Part shown: one piece after another, positions 1 to 7,462 of the stretch | Numbering within the stretch: position 1 is the first letter of the stretch | Layout of the letters: every line of letters starts with the position of its first letter | Assembly: GCA_020073385.1 (NCBI GenBank) | Contig: JAIQFH010000003.1 | Span: 220,217 to 284,216 of the forward strand | Source of the DNA: Terriglobia bacterium | Lineage (GTDB): Bacteria; Acidobacteriota; Terriglobia; Terriglobales; Acidobacteriaceae | Reading direction: 5' to 3' | Length of the DNA: 64,000 nt | Position numbers and translations under genes: made by a program | Notes under the pieces: generated by a model | Told to the model about the DNA's origin: nothing | Databases searched by the model: none | Seen by the model: only the letters and a program-made list of their open reading frames with translations

Positions 1-1
1 T

Positions 2-1348
2 ATGGCGCCGGTGGATTTCAAAGTCCGCTCGCGCGATGGCATGGGCGACGATTGGCCCATCAGTTATGAAGATGTCGCGCCGTATTACGACAAAGTGGAG
101 TCGCACATCGGAGTGTTTGGGACGAAGGAGAATATTCCGAGCGCGCCCGACGGCATATTTTTGCCACCGCCGAAGCCGCGCTGTACCGAGACCATCATCA
201 AGAAGGCGTGCGACAAACTGAGCATCTTGTGCATTCCTTCACGGTTGGCGATCTTGACGAAGCCGCACAACGGACGCCCCGCCTGTCACTACTGCGCGCA
301 GTGTGGACGCGGATGCATCACGGCTTCCAACTTCAGTTCGAGCCAGGTGATGATTCCTCCGGCCGAGAAGACGGGACGCCTGACGATGATCACTGGCGCC
401 ATGGCCCGTGAGCTGGTCGTGGGGAAAGACGGGAAGGTTGCGGCGGTTTCTTACATTGACAAAGCGACGAAGGAAGAAAGGCGGCTGCATGCACGCGCTT
501 TCATTGTTGCGGCCAGTGCCTGCGAGTCAGCGCGACTCTTGCTCAATTCACGGTCTACGGTCTTCCCCGACGGGCTGGCAAATTCCTCCGGCGTGGTCGG
601 CCGCAACCTCATGGACACAGTCGGCAGCGACGCGGGAGGATATTTCCCTCAACTCGAACGCGTGCCCGCCCACAATCACGACGGTGTAGGCGGAATGCAT
701 ATGTATCTGCCGTGGTGGAAATTCGACCGCAAGAATGAATTTCTGCGCGGCTATCACACGGAATTCGGCGGGGGCCGAGGCATGCCGGGCGTCGGCGATT
801 ACGACGATCTTTGCGATGAGTTCGAGGGCTATGGAGTTTCTCTGAAGCGAGAGTGCAAGAGGAAGTACGGCACTTACATCGGATTCGCCGGACGTGGCGA
901 GATGATTCCCAACGAGAATTGCTACTGCGAGATCGATCCTTCGGCCGTTGACCAATGGGGCATCCCCGTGCTCCGCTTTCACTGGAAATGGAGCGACAAC
1001 GAAATCAAGATGGCGAAAGATATGCAGGAAAGTTACCGCGCCATCGTCGAGGCAGCCGGCGGGGTTTTCATTCCTTCGACGCAGCAGGATGCGGATCATC
1101 CCTACGGCATCGCCGATGGCGGCGTCATCATCCACGAAGTCGGAACGGCGCGCATGGGAGAGCACTCGGCAACTTCCGCTTTGAATCAATACTGCCAGGC
1201 GCATGATGTGAAGAATCTTTTCGTCACCGACGGGGCATGTTTCGTTACCAATGCCGACAAGAATCCGACGCTCACGATCATGGCGCTTACTTGGCGCGCC
1301 TGCGACTACTTGTTGGACCAGGCGAAGAAAGGGAATCTCGGAGCGTAA
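2..1348 (+). CDS. GMC-family oxidoreductase, large FAD subunit (5' end outside window)
   Basis: This is the C-terminal part of a glucose-methanol-choline oxidoreductase of the gluconate 2-dehydrogenase large-subunit type, which oxidises a sugar or alcohol at the periplasmic face using FAD. About 448 residues are visible. The family is usually 550-600, and the N-terminal GxGxxG FAD-binding fold is missing, so the first visible ATG is an internal methionine. Four cysteines lie close together at visible residues 95, 98, 101 and 105 (CHYCAQCGRGC). The C-terminal substrate domain carries HEVGTARMG and, later, DKNPTLTIMAL, which supply the conserved His and Asn positions of the family. The stop codon is followed three bases later by the start of the small-subunit gene, so the two form an operon. 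The substrate cannot be read from the sequence. Confidence 0.88.
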   Translation: MAPVDFKVRSRDGMGDDWPISYEDVAPYYDKVESHIGVFGTKENIPSAPDGIFLPPPKPRCTETIIKKACDKLSILCIPSRLAILTKPHNGRPACHYCAQCGRGCITASNFSSSQVMIPPAEKTGRLTMITGAMARELVVGKDGKVAAVSYIDKATKEERRLHARAFIVAASACESARLLLNSRSTVFPDGLANSSGVVGRNLMDTVGSDAGGYFPQLERVPAHNHDGVGGMHMYLPWWKFDRKNEFLRGYHTEFGGGRGMPGVGDYDDLCDEFEGYGVSLKRECKRKYGTYIGFAGRGEMIPNENCYCEIDPSAVDQWGIPVLRFHWKWSDNEIKMAKDMQESYRAIVEAAGGVFIPSTQQDADHPYGIADGGVIIHEVGTARMGEHSATSALNQYCQAHDVKNLFVTDGACFVTNADKNPTLTIMALTWRACDYLLDQAKKGNLGA

Positions 1349-1350
1349 GC

Positions 1351-1938
1351 ATGGCAATCTCACGGCGCGACATACTCAGATCGCTCACAATGACGGCGAT
1401 CAGCGGATCGGTCTTGCGCGTGATTCCGCTCGAGGCCGCTGAGTATGCGCACCGTATGGTGAAGGCCGAGAAGGCGGCTACGAGCACTCACTCGTACACC
1501 CCAAAATTCTTCTCCGCGCACGCGTATAAGACCCTTCAAAGCCTCTGCAATTCCATCATCCCGACAGATGAAGAAGCGAAAGGCGCAGTCGACGCCGGCG
1601 CACCGGAATTCATTGATCTTCTCACCAGCGAGAACAAGGACTACCAGATCGCGCTTGGCGGCGGCCTGATGTGGCTCGACAATACCTGCATCGACCGATA
1701 TGAGAAGCCCTACCTCGATTGCACCGCCGAGCGGCAGAAAGAGATTCTCGACCTGATCGCCTATCGAAAAAGCGCGAAGAACGATCCCAGCCTGGGGCAG
1801 GGAATCGAGTTCTTCAGCTTCCTGCGCAAGCTTACCGCCGACGGATTTTTTACCAGCGAAATCGGCATCGATTACCTGGGTTATATCGGCAATACCTACG
1901 TTCTGGAGTTTCCTGGCTGTCCGCCGGTGCCCGAATAG
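1351..1938 (+). CDS. Gluconate 2-dehydrogenase subunit 3-like protein, Tat signal
   Basis: This 195-residue protein is the small subunit that partners the GMC oxidoreductase directly upstream; the genes are two bases apart. I chose the ATG at 1351 because it opens with a twin-arginine signal (SRRDILRSL) followed by a hydrophobic stretch; longer readings overlap the upstream gene. The body matches the gluconate 2-dehydrogenase subunit 3 family: a helical protein with HAYKTLQSLCNSIIPTDE, then GGGLMWLDN, and an FFSFLRKLTADGFFTSE segment near the end. In this family the folded complex is thought to be exported through Tat, with the small subunit carrying the signal for both. No cytochrome c subunit is encoded next to it here, so the electron acceptor is unknown. 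Confidence 0.85.
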   Translation: MAISRRDILRSLTMTAISGSVLRVIPLEAAEYAHRMVKAEKAATSTHSYTPKFFSAHAYKTLQSLCNSIIPTDEEAKGAVDAGAPEFIDLLTSENKDYQIALGGGLMWLDNTCIDRYEKPYLDCTAERQKEILDLIAYRKSAKNDPSLGQGIEFFSFLRKLTADGFFTSEIGIDYLGYIGNTYVLEFPGCPPVPE

Positions 1939-2037
1939 CGTCTTGCAGAGCCTTTCGACGAGGATTCAATCCCAGAACAGGGGAACATGTACTTGTGTCA
2001 CGCTGCGCACTCAAGCATTTCCATGGCACCTTGAGGT

Positions 2038-2367
2038 GTGGGGAAATCACACAAAGGCGACCTCATCGATTGGGATTCGGGCCGCGAAGGCTACGTTAAT
2101 TCCCAGAACCGATTCATTCCGGTAGTTTCGATTCCCAAGCCTGCCAAGAAGGCCAAGAGCCAAGGTGGTCTGAGTATTCGCGCGGAAGAGCGACTGGGCA
2201 GCCTGATTGCCGCCGGTGGTATCGTCTGGGCGGTATACGTCGCAACCGTCGATTACGCCAATCTCTGGCGCATGCAAATCATGCCCCCTGGCCCGGTCGA
2301 GGTCTGCGCTCTGGGGATTTTGGCTTGGCTTCACGCCAAATGGCGACGGTCTACGAAAGTCGATTGA
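2038..2367 (+). CDS. Small hypothetical membrane protein
   Basis: This open frame of 109 residues has a GTG start directly after an in-frame stop. The sequence looks protein-like: a polar N-terminus (SHKGDLIDWDSGREGYVN), a basic linker (IPKPAKKAKSQGG), one hydrophobic segment around residues 53-68 (LIAAGGIVWAVYVA), a second weaker one near residue 88, and a basic tail. No good ribosome-binding site precedes the GTG and I do not recognise a family. It lies between the dehydrogenase pair and a repeat-rich convergent junction. It could be a real lineage-specific small membrane protein or a chance frame; I rate the two about equally. Confidence 0.4.
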   Translation: MGKSHKGDLIDWDSGREGYVNSQNRFIPVVSIPKPAKKAKSQGGLSIRAEERLGSLIAAGGIVWAVYVATVDYANLWRMQIMPPGPVEVCALGILAWLHAKWRRSTKVD

Positions 2368-2415
2368 ATAGAGAAATATTCTCAGGACGATCCCGGGCCA
2401 AAACCAAAGAGCTTC

Positions 2416-2492
2416 AACCACAAAGGACACGAAGGTCCACGAAGGAAAAACTGGACCAGACTACCTTCGTGTACCTTTGTGTCCTTTGTGGT
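2416..2492. repeat. Inverted pair of 'ccacaaaggacacgaagg' words
   Basis: Two arms of about 28 bases face each other (AACCACAAAGGACACGAAGG, then CCTTCGTGTACC continuing into CTTTGTGGT), separated by about 20 bases. They form a long imperfect hairpin between two convergent genes. The same CTTTGTGGT/CTCTGTGGT word recurs in at least five other gaps in this window. The hairpin may act as a two-way terminator. Confidence 0.75.
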
Positions 2493-2500
2493 CACAGAAG

Positions 2501-3787
2501 TTACCGCACAGCGAAGGGATCTTCCAGCGACGGAGTCTGCGGCGTGAATAACTCCGCGCCGTTTGCGGTGATGTGCATGTCGTCTTCGAGACGGATGCCA
2601 AACTCGCCCCGAATGTAGATGCCCGGCTCATTGCTGGTCGTGATATTCGCCTGCAACTTCGCTGGATTGCCGCGGACGAGATAAGGCCATTCGTGGCCAT
2701 CCATCCCAAGCCCATGTCCGAGACGATGAGTGAAGTATTTGTAGTCGGGGCCGTAGCCGGCGTCGGTCACAACCTTCCGCGCCGCCGCATCGACTGAGCC
2801 GCATTCTGCTCCTGGCTTGGCCGCTGCCAGCGCCGCCGATTGGGCCCGGTGGACAATGTCAAACACGGTCTTCATTTTGTCGGAGGCTTTTCCTAATACA
2901 AATGTTCGTGTGATATCGGACTGGTATCCCTCGACCGTGCACCCGCCGTCCATGAGAACGATCGTGCCTTCATGCACAACTTGTGGCGTCACCGAGCCGT
3001 GCGGGAAGGCGGAGAACTCGCCCACCTGCACATCCGTTCCGCCGTTGAAGCCGAGTTGTGCGTGGGCCTTCTGCACCAGGTCTTCCAGTTCGGGCTGCGT
3101 CATACCGTCTTTGACCGCACGATAGGCTGCTTCGTAGGCGGCGAGGGTGACCTGCGAGGCGAGCCGCATCAATGCGATCTCATGCGGACTCTTGATCATG
3201 CGGCAGCCGGCCGTCACCGGGGTAGCGCTCGCGATCGCCGCCTGCGACGCCGCCTTCGCGATGCCATCCGCAAAGACAAACCGAACCGTCTCCTCGAGGC
3301 CGATCTTTCCGGTGGCGATGCCGCGATCCTGCAGTCCCTGAGCAAGCCGCTGGTAGGGGCTCTCGTCTTCCTGCCAGACACGTACGTCGGGATGCTCGCC
3401 TTCGGGCCCATTCCTGATCTGTTCCCGCGCGCGCCCTTCTTCGAAGGCCGGGCACACATAAAATGCATTCCCCTTCGCGGGCAGGACAAGCGTGAACATG
3501 CGTTCGCCGCCCCACCAGCGGATGCCGCTGAAGTACTGCAATGACGTCCCGGTCATGAGCACCATGGCGTCGAGCGAATTTTCTGTCATCAGCTTGCGCG
3601 CGCGTTCCTGGCGCTGCTGCCGTTCCTCGCGCGTGATGGGAGTCGCTTCGTCCTTTCGCGACTTGAGCGAGGCGATCGACGGAGGCAAGGGAGCATCTTG
3701 CGACTCGGCGCGCAACCGCGGCGGCGCGAGGGCCGCAACACCTGCTGATGTCGCGCTTAATTCGAGGAACTTTCGCCGCGAGATCAT
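2501..3787 (-). CDS. M24-family metallopeptidase (Xaa-Pro aminopeptidase-like), Tat signal
   Basis: This 428-residue exported peptidase belongs to the pita-bread M24 family, which removes N-terminal residues preceding proline using two divalent metals. I chose the ATG at 3787 because it has a GGAGG site four bases upstream and starts with a Tat signal (MISRRKFLELSATSAGVAA). After a creatinase-type N-terminal domain, the metal-binding residues of the catalytic domain are visible in order: two Asp in LMDGGCTVEGYQSDITRTF, the His in THRLGHGLGMDGHEWP, one Glu in TSNEPGIYIRGEFG and one in IRLEDDMHIT. All five family ligands therefore appear to be present and the enzyme should be active. It stands alone, convergent with the small gene before it. 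Creatinase-like or dipeptidase activity is also possible. Confidence 0.9.
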   Translation of the reverse strand: MISRRKFLELSATSAGVAALAPPRLRAESQDAPLPPSIASLKSRKDEATPITREERQQRQERARKLMTENSLDAMVLMTGTSLQYFSGIRWWGGERMFTLVLPAKGNAFYVCPAFEEGRAREQIRNGPEGEHPDVRVWQEDESPYQRLAQGLQDRGIATGKIGLEETVRFVFADGIAKAASQAAIASATPVTAGCRMIKSPHEIALMRLASQVTLAAYEAAYRAVKDGMTQPELEDLVQKAHAQLGFNGGTDVQVGEFSAFPHGSVTPQVVHEGTIVLMDGGCTVEGYQSDITRTFVLGKASDKMKTVFDIVHRAQSAALAAAKPGAECGSVDAAARKVVTDAGYGPDYKYFTHRLGHGLGMDGHEWPYLVRGNPAKLQANITTSNEPGIYIRGEFGIRLEDDMHITANGAELFTPQTPSLEDPFAVR

Positions 3788-3943
3788 GAAGCCTCCAAGG
3801 TTAAGAGATTGCGATCCGTCATTATAGGGGAGAGCGGACAGTGCCAAAAAAGCAGGCAGGGGAGAGCACAACTTTTCCACCGAGTCCGCCAGACCCACTC
3901 AGCGCCAGACTACTCAGTGAGGCGCAGATTTCAGCCGCGGGAT

Positions 3944-4138
3944 ATGCTTTTCTCAACAATGGAAGCCGGTTTCCAGTGCGCTTCGTGCGGAGAGTGGAAT
4001 GTCACTTCGGTTGACGAATCAGCAGGGAGTCGGCAGTCTTACGTCGAAGACTGCCAGGTCTGCTGCAAGCCCAATGTGCTCCGCATTGAGTATGACAATT
4101 CGTCGCAGGAATTCTTCATTACCGCCGAACTGGAGTGA
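3944..4138 (+). CDS. CPXCG-motif cysteine-rich protein
   Basis: This 64-residue zinc-ribbon protein is of the CPXCG cysteine-rich family. Two Cys pairs are visible, FQCASCGEWN near residues 11-14 and EDCQVCCKPN near 37-41. Between them lies the segment VDESAGSRQSYVEDCQ that is typical of the family, followed by an acidic C-terminal strand (ITAELE). The ATG at 3944 and the ATG at 3959 are both plausible starts and neither has a clear ribosome-binding site. The upstream gap is short and the gene diverges from the M24 peptidase. The molecular role of the family is unknown; the four-cysteine pattern suggests one bound zinc. Confidence 0.75.
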   Translation: MLFSTMEAGFQCASCGEWNVTSVDESAGSRQSYVEDCQVCCKPNVLRIEYDNSSQEFFITAELE

Positions 4139-4254
4139 GCGCGTCGGGCGCAACGCAACTCTCAAAACACTCGTCGTGCAACGCAGACCGCGCTATAGTC
4201 TGCTGTTCGGAGCAACTCCGCAGTAGATGCGCTCAATAGAGAGGACTATTCCTT

Positions 4255-4617
4255 ATGACGACAGGCTACACTGCCGGTAGATCGGTCAGTCACAACATGG
4301 TGACCACGCAGTTCGAACTCGATGGATTTCACGTGACCCGCACCCTGGGTGTCGTGCGCGGCATCGTGGTGCGCTCGCGTTCGATCTTCGGCACCATCGG
4401 CGCTGGGCTGCAAACGCTGGTCGGAGGCAACATCACGTTGCTGACCAATTTATGTGAGAAGACCCGGCAGGAAGCATTCGACCTCATGCTGCAGCACGCC
4501 GCCGAATTAGGCGCGAACGCGGTTGTGGGCGCGCGCTACGATGCCACCGAGATCATGCAGGGCGTCACTGAGGTGCTGGCGTACGGCACCGCGGTGTTCG
4601 TCGAACCGACAAAGTAG
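4255..4617 (+). CDS. YbjQ/UPF0145-family protein
   Basis: This 120-residue protein matches the YbjQ (DUF74) family, sometimes described as putative heavy-metal-binding proteins, though no function is established. The family signature is clear: [15 protein letters not shown], then a Gly-rich stretch [14 protein letters not shown], then [25 protein letters not shown] and [22 protein letters not shown]. It is slightly longer than the usual 105-110 residues because of an N-terminal extension. A GAGG lies about ten bases before the ATG. The gene is convergent with the diguanylate cyclase downstream, with only 11 bases between the stops. Confidence 0.85.
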   Translation: MTTGYTAGRSVSHNMVTTQFELDGFHVTRTLGVVRGIVVRSRSIFGTIGAGLQTLVGGNITLLTNLCEKTRQEAFDLMLQHAAELGANAVVGARYDATEIMQGVTEVLAYGTAVFVEPTK

Positions 4618-4628
4618 AAATGCGCAAT

Positions 4629-6149
4629 CTAGCTGGGGTAAGGAAGGGTTTCATCCGCGGGAGTGACAAATGTCTCGGCGGGAGGCGACTCTTCCGAGGC
4701 TTGTTCCACGCGATTGCGGCCGTGGGCCTTGGCGCGATACAGGGCATCGTCAGCCCGACGTAGCAGAACCGAGCAACCACAATCCCCAGGATTCGACGCC
4801 GAGACCACGCCGAGACTCAGCCGGACTTGAATCGCCCCGAAGGCGGTGGGAACTTCCAATTCGGCGATCGAGCGCCGCAGCCTTTCCGCGCTGGCGAGAG
4901 TTGCGTCCCGATCACAGTTGGGGGTAATGATCAGAAACTCCTCTCCTCCGTAACGGCCTACAGAGTCGTAACTTCTCACGGTGTCTTTCAACTGGCAGGC
5001 CACTTGTTGCAGGACGAGATCTCCAGTGGGATGGCCATAGTTGTCATTGATTCTCTTGAAGAAGTCAATGTCTGCCATGATCACGCCAAAGGGCTGACCA
5101 CCTCGTTTGAAGCGCTGGGCTTCTTTTTCCAGAACGTCGAAAATGGCGCCCCGGTTCGGCAAACCAGTCAGGGCGTCGTGAGCGGCCTCGAATTGCATGG
5201 TCTCTCGGGCTTGTGCCAAGCGGTGCTGAATTACCAGAACGCGAATGCAAAGGGCAGCGAAGCTAGGGACGAGAATGGCCGAAGCGAGCATCTTGTGGGT
5301 ATGAGCCACCTGGACCAGTAGCAGCATGCTGAAGAAGGGGTAGAGGAGAGGGAAAAACTGGTTGATCACAAAACTGTGGGCGGGTCTAGGAGGCGAGGCC
5401 GGAAACTCCTCCTGGTGCCAGGTCGCCGCAATCAAGACTGGGATCACGAGTAGCGCCGTCCAAACCAGATCAAACCAGGTTCCCGACTGCAGATTGTTGG
5501 GAGCGAAGTCGGCATAGGAATCGGCAACAGCGGAGCCAACCAGAAAGGCCGCCATGCGCCCGAAAAAGGCGCGCACCACGCCGGAATCCGCCAGCGCCCC
5601 CCGCAAGATGAAAGCCGCGATCAGGGTGAGGTTAAAGGCCAGGCTGCGTGTCCAGCCGAAGGGACCGAGAAGGGACATGGTAGTGAGTCTGCCGGGTCCG
5701 TGCGAGAAATAGAGATAGACGCTGACCAGGAATACGCATACTTGCAGGAAGTCAAGCCAGTGCAGGCGATCGAAGTGATTGGACTCGTGATCAGGATCCA
5801 GAAAAATCAACATGCCGAGCGGCACTTGGGCGCCGAAGAAAAGCAGATCGTCGACGAAATCGATGGAATGGTTCGAAGTGATATCGATGAAGGTGCCCAG
5901 GCATTGCGCAGCCATCCAAGTCAGAAACGACACTACTAGCCATCGCCAGAAATAGCGGGCGACACTGCCCGAACGCCGGAATGCCTGCACACAAGTGAGG
6001 ACACACAGCAGCCCAAGCAGGAGTTGAACGAAATCGGAGAGTACAGCGCCTAACGGCTGGTTGCCGAAAGTGCCGAGGATCGCGACATGAGTCAACAACA
6101 GCAAGCCAGCCGCGATTATGGTGGTGCGGGTCGAAGACATGGTCACCAT
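4629..6149 (-). CDS. Membrane-anchored diguanylate cyclase (GGDEF)
   Basis: The protein makes the second messenger cyclic di-GMP from two GTP. About 506 residues are read from the ATG at 6149; a longer TTG reading exists but adds only polar, non-conserved sequence. The first ~320 residues are a hydrophobic sensor region with roughly eight membrane segments, for example TIIAAGLLLLTHVAILGTF and LAFNLTLIAAFILRGALA. A cytoplasmic GGDEF domain follows (AAHDALTGLPNRG, DIDFFKRINDNYGHPTGD). The active site is GGEEF, a functional variant. The inhibitory I-site RxxD is present as RSYD exactly five residues earlier, so the enzyme should be limited by its own product. The input signal is unknown. The gene is monocistronic. 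Confidence 0.92.
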   Translation of the reverse strand: MVTMSSTRTTIIAAGLLLLTHVAILGTFGNQPLGAVLSDFVQLLLGLLCVLTCVQAFRRSGSVARYFWRWLVVSFLTWMAAQCLGTFIDITSNHSIDFVDDLLFFGAQVPLGMLIFLDPDHESNHFDRLHWLDFLQVCVFLVSVYLYFSHGPGRLTTMSLLGPFGWTRSLAFNLTLIAAFILRGALADSGVVRAFFGRMAAFLVGSAVADSYADFAPNNLQSGTWFDLVWTALLVIPVLIAATWHQEEFPASPPRPAHSFVINQFFPLLYPFFSMLLLVQVAHTHKMLASAILVPSFAALCIRVLVIQHRLAQARETMQFEAAHDALTGLPNRGAIFDVLEKEAQRFKRGGQPFGVIMADIDFFKRINDNYGHPTGDLVLQQVACQLKDTVRSYDSVGRYGGEEFLIITPNCDRDATLASAERLRRSIAELEVPTAFGAIQVRLSLGVVSASNPGDCGCSVLLRRADDALYRAKAHGRNRVEQASEESPPAETFVTPADETLPYPS

Positions 6150-6704
6150 ACTTGCGTGCGGCTTGCATCCGGTGAGTTGCTGAGTATCGCCATCGCCTTT
6201 CCATGCACCTGTCCAAGGTTTAGTCGCAAAACTGACATCGGCGTGCCGGTCCAACCGCAGGAACCCTAGCCCTAGGTCCCCATAGGAATATCGGCAGTCT
6301 AGGTGAAATTCTTTAGCTGAATCCCCCCTGATAGCATCCCTGACTTGGCGCGCGGTTGACCACTCTTCGGGAGCGTTTTATCAGGCAACTGGGAGATTCT
6401 CGACGCCTAAAGGCGGATGCCATCCCAATTTTTCGTGCCAGTCTGAAGAAATGGATAAAGCACGGGACAGGGAAACGGATCCAACTGCGAATTTAGTGGA
6501 ACGTCGTCCACCCGGCGGATATGTGCAAATCTCCTGAAGAAAATCCGCGCCAGTCGCGGGAAGCAAGAGAAATCTCAGCGAACGAATAGCGAAAGAACCA
6601 AGTGGATAAACCCAACAGCTTGTGGTCGCTCGATTGGTTAACCACAAGGCTTCGTATTTTCCGGATTCAGTCCTGAAGTGGAACTCCCACCATCAAGTTC
6701 CTGC
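6150..6704. other. Long gap with no gene recognised
   Basis: Between the diguanylate cyclase start and the mraZ promoter I see no convincing coding region. The short frames that exist have no family signature and no ribosome-binding site. The part near 6150-6300 should hold the promoter of the reverse-strand cyclase, but no clear -35/-10 pair stands out. Confidence 0.5.
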
Positions 6705-6732
6705 TTGACAATAAACGACTTAGAGATAAGAT
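6705..6732 (+). promoter_or_regulatory. Sigma-70-type promoter of the mraZ/dcw cluster
   Basis: TTGACA at 6705-6710 is followed, after 16 bases, by TAAGAT at 6727-6732. It is the best promoter match upstream of mraZ. It lies directly against the MraZ repeat operator, which is the arrangement expected for autoregulation. The resulting leader would be about 280 bases long. Confidence 0.7.
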
Positions 6733-6766
6733 GTGGTACAAAGTGGTAAGAAGTGGCTAGTGCGGT
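6733..6766 (+). promoter_or_regulatory. MraZ operator: GTGGT repeats with 10-bp period
   Basis: GTGGT at 6733, GTGGT at 6743 and GTGGC at 6753 are spaced exactly 10 bases apart, and a weaker GCGGT follows at 6762. MraZ from several bacteria binds tandem short G-rich boxes with this helical spacing upstream of its own gene. The array begins at the last bases of the -10 box, where bound MraZ would block RNA polymerase. Confidence 0.65.
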
Positions 6767-6907
6767 AGAGTCCGTGGGAGTTAGGAGCTGAAATCGAGGA
6801 GCCGGTGGAAATCCGACCCAGCAGCACGACAAACAGCCCGAATCGCCCAACTTTGCCCGTGTTTTGCGCCGCTTCTACCTCCTTCGTGGTTGCTGTGGTT
6901 GATAGGG

Positions 6908-6926
6908 AAGCGCGCCAAACGCGCGT
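6908..6926 (+). terminator. Possible attenuator hairpin in the mraZ leader
   Basis: The bases AAGCGCGCC-AAACGCGCG-TTTTT give a short GC stem (GCGCG/CGCGC) followed by five T. It lies between the promoter and mraZ and could reduce read-through, but the stem is only about five pairs and it may be incidental. Confidence 0.3.
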
Positions 6927-6970
6927 TTTTGTCGTCCGTAAAGAACGCGGACGATTCGCACGGCGCGCCC

Positions 6971-7011
6971 AGATCCTTCGGCGACAAAAGGCATGTCGCC
7001 TCAGGATGACA
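6971..7011. repeat. 'HPERSEG'-type repeat ending 11 bases before mraZ
   Basis: A single copy runs from GATCCTTCGG through an inner GGCGACA/TGTCGCC palindrome to CCTCAGGATGACAG. It ends in the ribosome-binding region of mraZ. Confidence 0.75.
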
Positions 7012-7021
7012 GATAAAGATC

Positions 7022-7462
7022 ATGTTTCGCGGCAATCATCCAACCCGGGTCGACGAGAAAGGCCGTCTCAAGATTCCGGCCGAGTTCAAGCGGGTGATCG
7101 ACGAGAAATACGGGCAGCAATTCTACATCACAAGTCTCGATGGGAGGGTTGCTCAAGTGTATCCCTTCGAGGAGTGGGAACGGATCGAGCAGAAGCTGGC
7201 CGGGCTCTCCAATTTCAATCCCACGAAGAAGAAGTTTTTGGATCGGACGAATTACTACGGGCAGCAGGTCGAGATGGATGGGCAGGGCCGGTTGTTGCTG
7301 CCCCAGTTGTTGCGGGAATCAGGACAAATCAAGGGCGAGGTAGCGGTTCTGGGGAACTTGACGTTTCTCGTCGTCAGGAACCTCGAACTGTTCAAGAAAG
7401 AGATCGAAGAAGAAAAGTTTACGCCTGAGGATGAGAAGACGCTCGACACGCTGGGCATCTAG
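7022..7462 (+). CDS. mraZ: Transcriptional regulator / division protein MraZ
   Basis: MraZ is a DNA-binding protein of the AbrB fold and the first gene of the division and cell-wall cluster, whose transcription it controls. This copy has 146 residues, the normal length. The two tandem swapped-hairpin repeats each carry the DxxGR signature: VDEKGRLKIPAEFK near residue 9 and MDGQGRLLLPQLLRE near residue 84. The ATG at 7022 matches the conserved MFRGNHPTRVD start. Its ribosome-binding region comes from the end of an interspersed repeat (CAGGATGACAG). The gene overlaps rsmH by one base. A TTGACA/TAAGAT promoter followed by GTGGT boxes about 260-290 bases upstream fits autoregulation. Confidence 0.96.
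   Translation: MFRGNHPTRVDEKGRLKIPAEFKRVIDEKYGQQFYITSLDGRVAQVYPFEEWERIEQKLAGLSNFNPTKKKFLDRTNYYGQQVEMDGQGRLLLPQLLRESGQIKGEVAVLGNLTFLVVRNLELFKKEIEEEKFTPEDEKTLDTLGI

Noticed and set aside
548..1363. A 271-codon reverse frame opposite the GMC gene
   Set aside because: It lies wholly antisense to a clear family member and has no recognisable domain; it is a shadow of GC-rich third-position bias.
6381..6647. An 88-codon reverse frame upstream of mraZ
   Set aside because: No start signal and no family signature; the sequence does not look like a protein.
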